Shown here: positions 8,859-17,560 of the stretch, in pieces
Numbering within the stretch: position 1 is the first letter of the stretch
Layout: each line of letters opens with the position of its first letter
Source of the DNA: Sneathiella sp.
GTDB lineage: Bacteria; Pseudomonadota; Alphaproteobacteria; Sneathiellales; Sneathiellaceae
Length of the DNA: 64,000 bases
Assembly: GCF_002694385.1 (NCBI RefSeq)
Contig: NZ_NZMB01000005.1
Coordinates: 392,283 to 456,282 of the forward strand
Reading direction: 5' to 3'
Notes under the pieces: model-generated
Told to the model about the DNA's origin: nothing
The model's input: the letters and a program-made list of their open reading frames with translations, nothing else
Databases searched by the model: none
Made by a program: the position numbers and the translations under genes

Positions 8859-9594
8859 GCCGCGCCCCCATCAGAAATTCCCGATTGCCATCACTGCCGA
8901 GGATGGGGCTCGCCATAGTGCCGAGGGAGCGCCAGCCGGGACGGGCATTGATCCAGCTTTCCATCTCCATTGGCACCCGGTCCGCGAGGGCCGCGTCCCG
9001 GACAATGCCGCCTTTGCCGACATTTCCCTTACCGACTTCGAACTGTGGTTTGACCAATGCGACAAGATCCGCCCCCGGCGCCGCGAGATCAAGGACGGCG
9101 GGCAACGCCTTGGTCAGCGAAATAAAGCTCACGTCCGCGACAATCAGGTCAAGGGCATCGGGGATGAGTGCGGTGTCGAGATCCTTGGAATTGGTTTTTT
9201 CCAGATTGACGACGCGCGGATCCTCCCCAACGACAGGATCAAGCTGGTCATGCCCGACATCGACGGCATAGACGCGCCGCACATCCCGCGACAATAGAAC
9301 TTGCGTGAAACCGCCGGTGGAGGCGCCGATATCGGCAGCAATGCGCCCCTTCACGGAAAGGCCGAAATGATCGAGGGCGGCCAGCAGCTTGACGGCGCCC
9401 CGCCCGACCCACTGCATATCGGGGATATCGAGTGTGATATCCGCCGTTTCCGTCACCTTGCGATTGGCTTTATCGGCAATTTCGCCATTGACGCTGACGC
9501 GCCCCTCCGCGATCAGGCTTTGCGCGCGTGCCCGGCTTTTCACCAGATCGCGGGCGACCAGCGCCAGATCGAGCCTTTGCGATGTCTCTGTCAT
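8845..9594 (-). CDS. tlyA: TlyA-family rRNA 2'-O-methyltransferase
   Basis: This 249-residue protein has an N-terminal S4 RNA-binding domain (about 6-65) followed by an FtsJ-like Rossmann methyltransferase. The SAM motif DIGASTGGF is at 88-96. The catalytic set is visible as Lys69, Asp154 (ADVSFISL) and Lys182 (VKPQFE). The family 2'-O-methylates cytidines in 16S and 23S rRNA; in actinobacteria this sets capreomycin sensitivity. Some relatives are described as haemolysins, probably indirectly. It is nine bases behind dxs and overlaps rlmD, so the two rRNA modifiers appear translationally coupled. Confidence 0.88.
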   Translation of the reverse strand: MTETSQRLDLALVARDLVKSRARAQSLIAEGRVSVNGEIADKANRKVTETADITLDIPDMQWVGRGAVKLLAALDHFGLSVKGRIAADIGASTGGFTQVLLSRDVRRVYAVDVGHDQLDPVVGEDPRVVNLEKTNSKDLDTALIPDALDLIVADVSFISLTKALPAVLDLAAPGADLVALVKPQFEVGKGNVGKGGIVRDAALADRVPMEMESWINARPGWRSLGTMASPILGSDGNREFLMGARHVGN

Positions 9595-9603
9595 GCGAGC
9601 GGT

Positions 9604-11529
9604 CTAGACGGCGGAAATATTGGGCCGTTTTGCCTTTCCGCCGCCAAGCGCATCGAGGGCTGTCTTGACAATCTGGTCATGATTGATGCCCGCCTCTTCA
9701 TACATATCGTCAATTTTCTGCTGGTCTATGAAGACATCCTTCATGCAGAGAGGGCGCATCTTCAGCCCGTCGTCCAGTAGACCGTTCATTGCCAGGAACT
9801 GCATGACATGGCTGCCGAAGCCGCCAACGGCGCCTTCCTCGACCGTGATCAGCACTTCATGGGAGGCGACAAGATCGCGGATCAGGGCTTCATCGAGCGG
9901 CTTGCAGAAACGGGCATCGGCAACGGAGGTTGAGATACCCTTTGCCTCCAGTTCCTCCGCTGCGATCAGCGCTTCTTTCAGGCGGGTGCCGAAGGAAAGG
10001 ATGGCAACACGGTCACCCTCCCGGATCATACGGCCGCGGCCGATTTCCAGCACTTCGCCCTTTTCCGGCAAGTCAAGCCCAACGCCTTCACCGCGCGGAT
10101 AACGGAAGGCGCAGGGCCCTTCATTATAGGCGGCGGCGGTGGCAACCATATGTTTCAATTCCGCTTCATCGGCAGGCGCCATCACCATCATGTTGGGCAG
10201 CGTTGCCATATAGGTAATGTCGAAGGAGCCCGCATGGGTTGCCCCGTCCGCCCCGACAAGTCCCGCCCGGTCGAGCGCAAATCGTACCGGCAAATTCTGA
10301 ATGGCAACATCATGCACGACCTGGTCATAACCGCGTTGCAGAAAGGTGGAATAGATCGCAACGAACGGCTTCAGCCCCTCCGTCGCCATACCGGCGGCAA
10401 AGGTGACGGCATGCTGCTCGGCAATGCCGACATCAAAGCAGCGGTCGGCGAATTCCCCTGCGAACTGGTCAAGGCCGGTGCCATCGGGCATGGCAGCGGT
10501 CACGGCGACGATCTTGTCATCATCGCGGGCCTCCTGAATGAGGCTCTGGGCAAATACCTTGGTGTAGGAGGGGGCGTTGGGCGTCGCTTTCGCCTGTGCG
10601 CCCGTGATCACGTCGAATTTTGAAACCCCGTGATATTTGTCGGCAGCGGCTTCGGCGGGCGGATAGCCCTTGCCTTTTTGCGTGACGCAATGGATCAGGA
10701 TCGGCCCCTGCTTGGAATCCCGGGCATTCTTGAGAACGGGGATCAGATGTTCCAGATTATGGCCGTCGATTGGCCCGACATAATAAAATCCCAACTCCTC
10801 AAACAAGGTTCCGCCCGTGACCATGCCGCGGGCGAATTCCTCCGCCCGCCGCGCGGTGCGTTCCAGCGGATCGGGCAGGAGAGAGGCGAGCTGCTTCGCC
10901 ATTTCCCGCAGGCTGCGGTAGGGCTTACCAGATAGCAGGCGGGAGAGATAGGCGCTCATCGCGCCGACAGGCGGGGCGATGGACATATCGTTGTCATTGA
11001 GGATGACGATCTGCCGCGCATCCATGGCGCCGGCATTGTTCATCGCTTCATAGGCCATACCGGCACTTAAGGCCCCGTCGCCGATGACCGAAATGACATT
11101 GTTCTTGCGGCCCAGCAGGTCACGCCCGACCGCCATGCCCAGACCGGCGGAGATAGAGGTGGAGGAATGCGCCGCGCCGAAGGGGTCATATTCGCTTTCC
11201 GCCCGTTTGGTGAAGCCGGAAAGGCCGCCCGGCTGACGCAGGGTGCGAATACGGTCCCGCCGTCCGGTCAGAATCTTGTGCGGATAGCATTGATGCCCGA
11301 CATCCCAGATCAGCCGATCTTCCGGCGTGTTGAAAACATGGTGCAATGCCACGGTCAGTTCGACCACGCCGAGGCCCGCGCCGAGGTGACCGCCGGTGAC
11401 GGAAACGGCGCTGATTACCTCCTGACGCAATTCCGCGGCAAGCTGGGTGAGCTGCGGCAGGGTCAGTTTTCGCATATCCTTCGGATATGTGATGGTGTCA
11501 AGCAAGGGTGTTTGCGGTGTCGTCGTCAT
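9604..11529 (-). CDS. dxs: 1-deoxy-D-xylulose-5-phosphate synthase
   Basis: It condenses pyruvate and glyceraldehyde-3-phosphate with thiamine diphosphate, the first committed step of the MEP isoprenoid pathway. Length 641 is normal. GHLGAGLG (47-54), [10 protein letters not shown] (76-85), HSSTS (121-125) and the cofactor motif [13 protein letters not shown] (150-162) with NDNDMSIAP (178-186) are all present. The pyrimidine-binding Glu lies in AEQHAV in the central domain, and a transketolase C-terminal domain follows. It lies 15 bases after ispA, so the entry enzyme and a prenyl chain elongation enzyme of the same pathway are expressed together. Confidence 0.97.
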   Translation of the reverse strand: MTTTPQTPLLDTITYPKDMRKLTLPQLTQLAAELRQEVISAVSVTGGHLGAGLGVVELTVALHHVFNTPEDRLIWDVGHQCYPHKILTGRRDRIRTLRQPGGLSGFTKRAESEYDPFGAAHSSTSISAGLGMAVGRDLLGRKNNVISVIGDGALSAGMAYEAMNNAGAMDARQIVILNDNDMSIAPPVGAMSAYLSRLLSGKPYRSLREMAKQLASLLPDPLERTARRAEEFARGMVTGGTLFEELGFYYVGPIDGHNLEHLIPVLKNARDSKQGPILIHCVTQKGKGYPPAEAAADKYHGVSKFDVITGAQAKATPNAPSYTKVFAQSLIQEARDDDKIVAVTAAMPDGTGLDQFAGEFADRCFDVGIAEQHAVTFAAGMATEGLKPFVAIYSTFLQRGYDQVVHDVAIQNLPVRFALDRAGLVGADGATHAGSFDITYMATLPNMMVMAPADEAELKHMVATAAAYNEGPCAFRYPRGEGVGLDLPEKGEVLEIGRGRMIREGDRVAILSFGTRLKEALIAAEELEAKGISTSVADARFCKPLDEALIRDLVASHEVLITVEEGAVGGFGSHVMQFLAMNGLLDDGLKMRPLCMKDVFIDQQKIDDMYEEAGINHDQIVKTALDALGGGKAKRPNISAV

Positions 11530-11544
11530 AATCTGAACCCGTCT

Positions 11545-12435
11545 TCAGTTGCGGCGGTGAATGGCAAAATGCGCCGCATGTCGTAACAGATCTGCTTTCG
11601 GCCCGAAAGGATCGAGATGATCGATTGCCTGATCGACCAGAATGGCGGCATGGACACGGGCATCTTCCAGTCCCATGAGAGAAACGAAGGTGGCCTTTCC
11701 TGCCGCGGCGTCCTTGCCGGTTGCCTTGCCCATTTCCTCCGCCGTTCCTTCTTCGTCCAGTATGTCATCTGCAATCTGAAAGGCCAGCCCTAAATCATGG
11801 GCGTAAGCTTTGAGCGCCTGCAACTGTGGCGGGGATGCATGCCCGAGGATGCCGCCCGCCACACAGGCAAAGGAGATGAGCGCGCCGGTCTTCAGCCGTT
11901 GCAGGCGCGTAATGGTGGCCATATCGATGGGGTTGCTTTCCGCGTGGATATCCATCACCTGACCGCCAACCATGCCCTGTCCGCCAATGGCGCGGGCAAG
12001 CCGGGCGGCGAGCTGGATGCGCACCTCGGCGGACGGGTGGGTATCCGCATCGCTGACAATTTCGAAGGCGAGCGATTGCAGCGCATCACCGGCGAGAACG
12101 GCCGTCGCCTCGTCAAATTTTTTATGGACCGTCGGCAGGCCGCGACGTAGATCGTCATCATCCATGCAGGGCAGATCATCATGGATGAGGGAATAGCTGT
12201 GGACCATCTCCAATGCCGCCGCCACACGCACGGAATGCAGGCGGGGGACAGCAAACAGGTCGGCGGACTGGATCAGCAAAAAGGCGCGTAGCCGCTTGCC
12301 GGGGGACAGGACGGCATAGCGCATGGCGTCAAAAAGCCGCTTTTCCAGCCCCTCGCTTACCGGCAGCAGGGTGCGTAATTCCTTATCCATCAAATCTGCG
12401 GTCTGACGGAGGGCTTTGCTGAAATCATCTTCCAT
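11545..12435 (-). CDS. ispA: Farnesyl/geranyl diphosphate synthase (short-chain polyprenyl synthase)
   Basis: A trans-prenyltransferase making C15 (or C10) diphosphate from IPP and DMAPP. The first aspartate-rich motif is DDLPCMDDDD (86-95), and the second is DDILDEEGT (223-231). The two-residue insertion in the first motif (DDxxxxD) is typical of bacterial FPP synthases. I start at the ATG at 12435, giving 296 residues, the usual length. A longer in-frame start at 12516 would overlap xseB by about 50 bases and add residues with no family match. It is 31 bases after xseB and 15 before dxs. Confidence 0.92.
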   Translation of the reverse strand: MEDDFSKALRQTADLMDKELRTLLPVSEGLEKRLFDAMRYAVLSPGKRLRAFLLIQSADLFAVPRLHSVRVAAALEMVHSYSLIHDDLPCMDDDDLRRGLPTVHKKFDEATAVLAGDALQSLAFEIVSDADTHPSAEVRIQLAARLARAIGGQGMVGGQVMDIHAESNPIDMATITRLQRLKTGALISFACVAGGILGHASPPQLQALKAYAHDLGLAFQIADDILDEEGTAEEMGKATGKDAAAGKATFVSLMGLEDARVHAAILVDQAIDHLDPFGPKADLLRHAAHFAIHRRN

Positions 12436-12466
12436 AGAACTGTTCTTGACCCCGCCTGAGGCATGT

Positions 12467-12724
12467 CTAGTCAATATTCGCCGGTTCGACCGACAGATTG
12501 CCGTTGCGGCCGACAATTTTGTCGACCCTTTCCTGGGCGTTTCTAAGACGCGCTTCGCAATGCGCCTTCAGAAGCGAGCCGCGGGTGTAAATATCAATTG
12601 ACTGGTCAAGATCGACCTGGCCCGAATCGAGCTTTTCGACAATCTGTTCCAGTTCTCTCAAGGCCTCCTCGAAGGACATCTTGGCGATATCGTCAGGGAC
12701 TTTCTGGCTATTGGGATCAGACAT
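12467..12724 (-). CDS. xseB: Exodeoxyribonuclease VII small subunit
   Basis: The 85-residue helical XseB wraps the catalytic XseA subunit of exonuclease VII, a single-strand DNA nuclease. The signature FEEALRELEQIVEKLDSGQVDLDQSIDIYTRG fits the two-helix hairpin at about residues 18-55, read here as its conserved spaced leucines. It precedes ispA and dxs, a widely conserved order in proteobacteria. xseA is not in the window. Confidence 0.93.
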   Translation of the reverse strand: MSDPNSQKVPDDIAKMSFEEALRELEQIVEKLDSGQVDLDQSIDIYTRGSLLKAHCEARLRNAQERVDKIVGRNGNLSVEPANID

Positions 12725-12755
12725 GATTTCTCCTTTGCCGTCTTATAACGCTCTC

Positions 12756-13682
12756 TCAGGCCTGGAGCAATGCTTTCACATGAGCATCGACACCTTCCGC
12801 CAGCCCTTCAAGATCATAACCGCCTTCCAGTAACGACACCACGCGTCCCTTGGCGTGCAGATCGGCAACGGCCATCAGGCGACGGGTGATCCAGCGGTAA
12901 TCCTCACCGGTCAGGTTGATATTGGCGAGCGGATCCTTGATATGGGCGTCAAATCCGGCGGAAATAAGGAGCAACTCCGGCCGGAAGGCGTTCAGAGCCG
13001 GCAGGATAACCATGTCATAAGCCTCGCGGAATTCGCGGGAGCCGGCCCCGGCCGCCAGCGGGACATTGACGATATTGCCAACCCCCGTTTCGGTGACCGA
13101 GCCCGTGCCCGGATAAAAGGGCGCCTGATGGCTGGACGCATAGAAGACATCTGGGTCATGGGCGAAGATTTCCTGCGTTCCGTTCCCGTGATGAACATCA
13201 AAATCGACAATGGCAATACGTTGGAGACCGTGCGCCTTCTGGGCATGACGCGCGGCGATGGCGACATTGTTGTAAAGGCAAAATCCCATGGCGCGGTCCG
13301 TTTCCGCATGATGTCCGGGCGGACGGATGGCGCAGAAGGCATTTGTATTCGCTTCACCCATCACAATATTGACGGCGGCAATTGCCGCACCGACGGCTCG
13401 GAGAGCCGCAATCTGGGAGCCCGGAGACATAACCGTATCAGGATCAAGATTGATGATCCCCGCCATAGGCGCGCTGCTGGCGATATGCTTGATATGCGCG
13501 GCGGAGTGGACGAGGGCGATATCCTCCGTTGTGCCGAGCGGTGCATCATGACGGACGAGTTCGGGGAAATTATCGCTATCGAGCTGATGCAGCACGGCGC
13601 GCAGGCGATCCGCCCGCTCCGGATGGCCGGGGCCGGTATCGTGAAACAGGCAATCGCGGTGGCTGATGAGATGGGTTGTCAT
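12756..13682 (-). CDS. Histone deacetylase-like amidohydrolase (acetoin utilisation family)
   Basis: A 308-residue zinc hydrolase of the class II HDAC fold, which removes acetyl or related groups from lysine, polyamines or small amides. Active-site signs are RPPGHHAE with tandem His at 124-125, DFDVHHGNGTQ with zinc ligands Asp162 and His164, and SAGFDAH with Asp245. A C-terminal GGY motif (LEGGYDLEGLAEG) holds the transition-state Tyr. The ATG at 13682 has GGGGAA just upstream and fits the family; an in-frame start at 13739 adds a basic tail without support. It lies 31 bases upstream of xseB and may lead this operon. The substrate is unknown. Confidence 0.87.
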   Translation of the reverse strand: MTTHLISHRDCLFHDTGPGHPERADRLRAVLHQLDSDNFPELVRHDAPLGTTEDIALVHSAAHIKHIASSAPMAGIINLDPDTVMSPGSQIAALRAVGAAIAAVNIVMGEANTNAFCAIRPPGHHAETDRAMGFCLYNNVAIAARHAQKAHGLQRIAIVDFDVHHGNGTQEIFAHDPDVFYASSHQAPFYPGTGSVTETGVGNIVNVPLAAGAGSREFREAYDMVILPALNAFRPELLLISAGFDAHIKDPLANINLTGEDYRWITRRLMAVADLHAKGRVVSLLEGGYDLEGLAEGVDAHVKALLQA

Positions 13683-13924
13683 GGTTCCCCGACCGGGTTT
13701 TCTGGTTGACGGCTGCCTATTATGTGCAGAATTTCGCACCGTATTTCAAGCGTTGCGGCGCCATTTGCCATTACTCTCAGGGTATGAAGGCAAAGATATG
13801 GGGTAAAAAGACTGATCACGGGATTTTTTATGCCCGGCCGTAATCATTGTTTCAACATGACGTCGGGGCGGCTATGATACCGCGCTTGGGGCTTCTTCGC
13901 TGCACATGATAAGGGAATTGGGGC

Positions 13925-14662
13925 ATGGCGGACACGCAGAAGGTTTTATTGCTGACCGGGGCGAGCCGGGGCATCGGGCATGCCACGGTCAAGCGCTTCA
14001 GCGCGGCAGGGTGGCGGGTGCTGACCGTTTCCCGGCAGGCGTTTTCCGAATATTGCCCGTGGGAAGGGGGCGAGAAAAATCATCTGCAGATCGATTTGGC
14101 AGATATCTCGACGCTGCCAGCCGCCATTGACAATATCCGCGAGCGGCTGAACGGCGGCCTTCTCCATGCCCTTGTCAATAACGCCGGTATTTCGCCGAAA
14201 GGGCCGGATGGCGCGCGCTTTAACACATTGAATTCCGGATATGACGACTGGCTGCATGTCTATAATGTCAATCTGTTTGCGCCGCTGATGCTGGCGCAGG
14301 GGCTGTTCAATGAACTGGTGGCGGCGAAGGGGGCGATTGTCAATGTTACCTCCATCGCGGGAAGTCGGGTACACCCTTTCGCGGGCTCCGCTTACGGGAC
14401 ATCGAAAGCCGCGCTATCGGCGCTGACGCGGGAGATGGCGGCGGATTTCGGGCCGCATGGCGTGCGCGTCAACGCCATTGCACCGGGGGAGATTGATACC
14501 TCCATCCTGTCACCCGGCACGGAAGAGATGGTGAAAGACATTCCGCTGCGCCGCCTTGGCCGACCGGAAGAGGTGGCCTCCACCATCTATTTCCTGTGCG
14601 ATGCACCGTCTTCCTACGTCACGGGGGCGGAGGTGCATATCAATGGCGGTCAGCATGTCTAG
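13925..14662 (+). CDS. Short-chain dehydrogenase/reductase (SDR)
   Basis: A 245-residue classical SDR that would reduce or oxidise an alcohol or ketone with NAD(P)H. The cofactor motif TGASRGIG is at 11-18, NNAG at 85-88, and the catalytic Ser143, Tyr157 and Lys161 are all in place. The PGEIDT segment near 190 and the C-terminal SSYVTGAEVHINGG are typical. No acidic residue after the second strand (SRQ near 36-38) hints at NADPH preference. It is divergent from the HDAC-like gene across about 240 bases and lies three bases before a methyltransferase remnant. The substrate is unknown. Confidence 0.88.
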   Translation: MADTQKVLLLTGASRGIGHATVKRFSAAGWRVLTVSRQAFSEYCPWEGGEKNHLQIDLADISTLPAAIDNIRERLNGGLLHALVNNAGISPKGPDGARFNTLNSGYDDWLHVYNVNLFAPLMLAQGLFNELVAAKGAIVNVTSIAGSRVHPFAGSAYGTSKAALSALTREMAADFGPHGVRVNAIAPGEIDTSILSPGTEEMVKDIPLRRLGRPEEVASTIYFLCDAPSSYVTGAEVHINGGQHV

Positions 14663-14665
14663 GGT

Positions 14666-15121
14666 ATGACCGAAGGACCCGTGATCCTGATACATCCGGC
14701 CTGTGCCGGTTATGAGAAAATGGCGGCAGAACTGACAGGCCCATACGAGGCGCTTGCCTTTGAAGACGTTCATGCAGCCTGGATTGACCTGATCCCCGAG
14801 CAGCCATCCGACATTCTGGATATCGTCGCCGGTACCGGCCGGGACGCCGCACATCTGGCTTTCCGGGGACATCGCGTCATGGCTGTGGATCCGACGCCTC
14901 ATCTCGCCGGGCTACGGCGGCGGGGCGGACGGTTGCTGATATCCCTGCGGCATGGGCCGTCACCGGCGGTGCGGCCGATGTATGCGGTAGCGGCATCGGA
15001 CGTTATCTCGGGTGGTAAGGCTGCCGGGCTTACACTTATCAGAAGAAAAAAGATGGAATCGATTCAGTCCGGCAATCGAGCATTGGGCATCACCTGGACC
15101 ATGCTTGCTTTTTCAAGCTGA
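14666..15121 (+). pseudogene. SAM-dependent methyltransferase with an in-frame internal deletion
   Basis: The 151-codon frame starts like a complete class I methyltransferase: a YEKMAAEL helix, then motif I as DILDIVAGTGRDAAHLAFRG at about 49-68 and AVDP for motif II. At about residue 80 the text jumps from PHLAGL straight to RRGGRLLISLRHGP, which in relatives lies after motif IV. It then runs to a normal-looking C-terminus (GITWTMLAF). About 70 residues of the SAM pocket and motifs II-IV are missing without loss of frame. An active enzyme is unlikely. The frame has no stop and could still be translated, coupled to the SDR three bases upstream. The deletion size is estimated from memory of the family. 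Confidence 0.65.
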
Positions 15122-15278
15122 ACGGTTGTTCCATAATGTAGAAAAAATAGGCAAAAATTAAGAAAAGCATAAATTTTGAACATCTTTCCGCTGGATGGAC
15201 ACAAGAATAGGTTGGATTCAGCCAAATATAGGTGGCACTGTTTTTGCTGTGGTCTGGGGGAACAGCAGGGAAGGTGCA

Positions 15279-15956
15279 GTGGAATTCAGATTTTTTGAAA
15301 TTTACAGGAGTCCGGAATATCTGTCCTTACTGGCGGAAGGTGCGGGGTTAAGTGCGGCCCTTGCCATTGGCGGCGGTATCATGGGGCTGCTTCTGGCGAC
15401 GCTTCTGGCGTCCTTCCGATATTCGAAACTTCCCGTGCTCCGGCAGATATCCGCCTGCTATACGGAATTCATCCGCAATACGCCGCTGATCGTGCAGCTT
15501 TTTATCGTTGCCTTTGGCCTGCCGTTGCTGCTCGGCTATCAATGGCCCTTCTGGGGGCATGCGCTGCTGGCGTTGACCTTGAATTTCTCGGCCTATTTCT
15601 CGGAAATTCTGCGGGCGGGGCTGAATGCGGTGCCGCATGGCCAAATTGAGGCGGCTTCTGCCCTTGGCCTTAAAAAGACGGTGATCTTCCGCAAGATCAT
15701 TTTCCCGCAGGCGGTGGCAATGATGTATCCGTCGCTCAACAGCCAGTTCATTTTCCTGTTTCTCACAACCGGCATCATTGCGGAGGTTGGCGTGCGCGAT
15801 CTGATGTATGCCGGGCTCTATATTGACAGCCGGACCTTCCGTTCATTCGAGGTCTATTTCACCCTGACCGTGATCTATATCCTGATGGCGCTGTTGTTCA
15901 AGACGCTGCTGCAACTATTGCATCGCGGCCTGTTCAAATGGAAGGCGCCGCGATGA
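15279..15956 (+). CDS. Polar amino-acid ABC transporter permease 1 (HisM/GlnP family)
   Basis: This inner-membrane subunit of a type-3 amino-acid importer has 225 residues with about five transmembrane helices and the permease EAA loop visible as LNAVPHGQIEAASALGL near 125-141, which docks on the ATPase. The start is a GTG at 15279 with AGGGAAGG five bases upstream. An earlier in-frame ATG at 15195 would add 28 residues that do not resemble the family. It overlaps the next permease by four bases (ATGA), showing translational coupling. The substrate is not evident. Confidence 0.88.
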   Translation: MEFRFFEIYRSPEYLSLLAEGAGLSAALAIGGGIMGLLLATLLASFRYSKLPVLRQISACYTEFIRNTPLIVQLFIVAFGLPLLLGYQWPFWGHALLALTLNFSAYFSEILRAGLNAVPHGQIEAASALGLKKTVIFRKIIFPQAVAMMYPSLNSQFIFLFLTTGIIAEVGVRDLMYAGLYIDSRTFRSFEVYFTLTVIYILMALLFKTLLQLLHRGLFKWKAPR

Positions 15957-16660
15957 GAGATGTCTTTATCAGCCTGCTCGGCAAACCTTACGGCATTGTT
16001 CTCTATCAGCTTCTGGAGGCGACGCAGTTCACTATTTATCTATCGCTGATTGCCTTTATCGGCGGCGGGATTCTCGCCCTTTTTATTACCCTTGTCAAAA
16101 CCTCGCCGTCAAAAATCGGCAAACAGGTTGCGACCGGCTATATCTGGACCTTCCAGTCCGTACCACTGCTGCTGATGCTGTTCCTGCTCGGGCTTGGTGT
16201 TCCGCGGCTGTTCGACATCGACATGGACCCCTGGCTTGCCGCCGGAATTGCACTTGTTCTTTATGCGAGCGCTTATTTGTCCGATGTGTGGCGCGGCGCG
16301 GTGGAGGCGGTGCCTGCGGGTCAGTGGGAGGGCGGGCGCTCCCTCGGGTTCAGTTTTTTGCAGATTATCCGCTTGATCATCCTGCCACAGGCGTTTCGTC
16401 TGTCACTCGCGCCGACCGTCGGCTTCATGGTGCAGATCATCAAGGGAACCTCCCTTGCCTATATCATCGGGTTTCATGATCTGATGAATGTCGGCAAGCG
16501 CTGGGCCAATGCGCCGGTGCAGGGGACGGAGCCCTATATCATCTTTCCGATCATGGCGTTGATCTATTTCTGCCTGTGTTTTCCGCTGTCGCACTGGTCG
16601 CGCGTGCTGGAGCGGCGGCTCGGCAGCGTCTCGAAGCGGAAGCTTCCGACACCAACCTAA
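15953..16660 (+). CDS. Polar amino-acid ABC transporter permease 2 (HisQ/GlnP family)
   Basis: The second membrane subunit, 235 residues, is expected to pair with the one before it. Several transmembrane helices are present, with the EAA loop as VEAVPAGQWEGGRSLGFS around 118-135. GGAAG-like sequence (GGAAGGCG) precedes the ATG, which overlaps the stop of the first permease. The binding protein follows 38 bases on. A third component, the ATP-binding protein, is absent next to these genes. Confidence 0.88.
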   Translation: MRDVFISLLGKPYGIVLYQLLEATQFTIYLSLIAFIGGGILALFITLVKTSPSKIGKQVATGYIWTFQSVPLLLMLFLLGLGVPRLFDIDMDPWLAAGIALVLYASAYLSDVWRGAVEAVPAGQWEGGRSLGFSFLQIIRLIILPQAFRLSLAPTVGFMVQIIKGTSLAYIIGFHDLMNVGKRWANAPVQGTEPYIIFPIMALIYFCLCFPLSHWSRVLERRLGSVSKRKLPTPT

Positions 16661-16698
16661 TACTGACAGGATTTGTATAACAGAGAAGGAGTGAATTC

Positions 16699-17487
16699 AT
16701 GCTGAAACAACTGAAAGCGGGCCTTATGGGGCTCGCGCTGGCGGCAACGGCTTTCATCGGCCCGGCGTCGGCGGATCTTTCGGAAATTCTGGCGGCCGGC
16801 AAGGTCAAGATCGGTATTCCGGAAAACTTCCCGCCTTTCGGCGCATTGGGGCCGGAAGGGGACTATGTCGGTTATGATGTGGATGTGGCAAAGATGATCG
16901 CGGAAGACCTTGGCGTTGAACTGGAACTCGTGCCCGTCACCTCGAAGCAACGCATTCCATTCCTTGAAACCGACCGGGTGGATCTCGTCATCTCCTCCAT
17001 GGGGGCAAACCCGAGCCGCGCAAAATCCATCTGGTTTTCAAGCGCTTATGCCCCTTTCTTCTCCGGAGCTTTTGCGCCTGCCGCGATGGCGATTGAGTCA
17101 ATGGCGGATCTTTCCGGCAAGAAAATCGGCGTGACGGGCGGTACACTCGAAGATCTGGAGCTGTCCGAGAAAGGCCCGAAAGATATGGAAATCATCCGCT
17201 TCGGTGATAATGCGGCGACATTGTCCGCCTATCTGTCCGGTCAGGTTGAGGTGCTGGTTACAGGCAACACGGTGGCGGCGCAGCTTTCCGCAGACAACCC
17301 GAACCTTGATGTGGAAACCAAATTCATCATCAAGGAAAGCCCGGCCTTTATCGGCATCAAGAAAGGCCAGATGGACCTATTACAATGGGTAAATGTCTTT
17401 ATTCTGCATAAAAAAATGGGTGGTCAGCTCGGCGAACTGTCAGAGAAATGGCTGGGGCAGGAACTGCCGCCGCTGCCGTCTCTGTAG
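16699..17487 (+). CDS. Periplasmic amino-acid-binding protein of the ABC importer
   Basis: A 262-residue family-3 solute-binding protein that captures a polar amino acid in the periplasm and hands it to the two permeases upstream. A classical signal peptide ends at about ASA (residue 24). The mature part opens with VKIGIPENFPPFG and YVGYDVDVAKMIAEDLG, the usual first lobe. SKQRIPFLETDRVDLVISSM near 90-109 is the ligand-binding region, and GVTGGT near 145 is the hinge. AGAAGGAG lies about nine bases before the ATG. A terminator follows the stop. The bound amino acid is unknown. Confidence 0.9.
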   Translation: MLKQLKAGLMGLALAATAFIGPASADLSEILAAGKVKIGIPENFPPFGALGPEGDYVGYDVDVAKMIAEDLGVELELVPVTSKQRIPFLETDRVDLVISSMGANPSRAKSIWFSSAYAPFFSGAFAPAAMAIESMADLSGKKIGVTGGTLEDLELSEKGPKDMEIIRFGDNAATLSAYLSGQVEVLVTGNTVAAQLSADNPNLDVETKFIIKESPAFIGIKKGQMDLLQWVNVFILHKKMGGQLGELSEKWLGQELPPLPSL

Positions 17488-17507
17488 GTTAAACGGTCAA
17501 CAGCCGT

Positions 17508-17533
17508 TAAGAGGGGGCTCCGGACCCCTCTTA
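17508..17533 (+). terminator. Terminator after the ABC importer operon
   Basis: Arms TAAGAGGGG and CCCCTCTTA form a 9-bp stem with an 8-base loop, followed by a T-rich stretch (TTCTGTTTTC). It lies 20 bases after the binding-protein stop and before the convergent aminotransferase gene. Confidence 0.75.
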
Positions 17534-17560
17534 TTCTGTTTTCAGTGACAGCAGGCGGGA

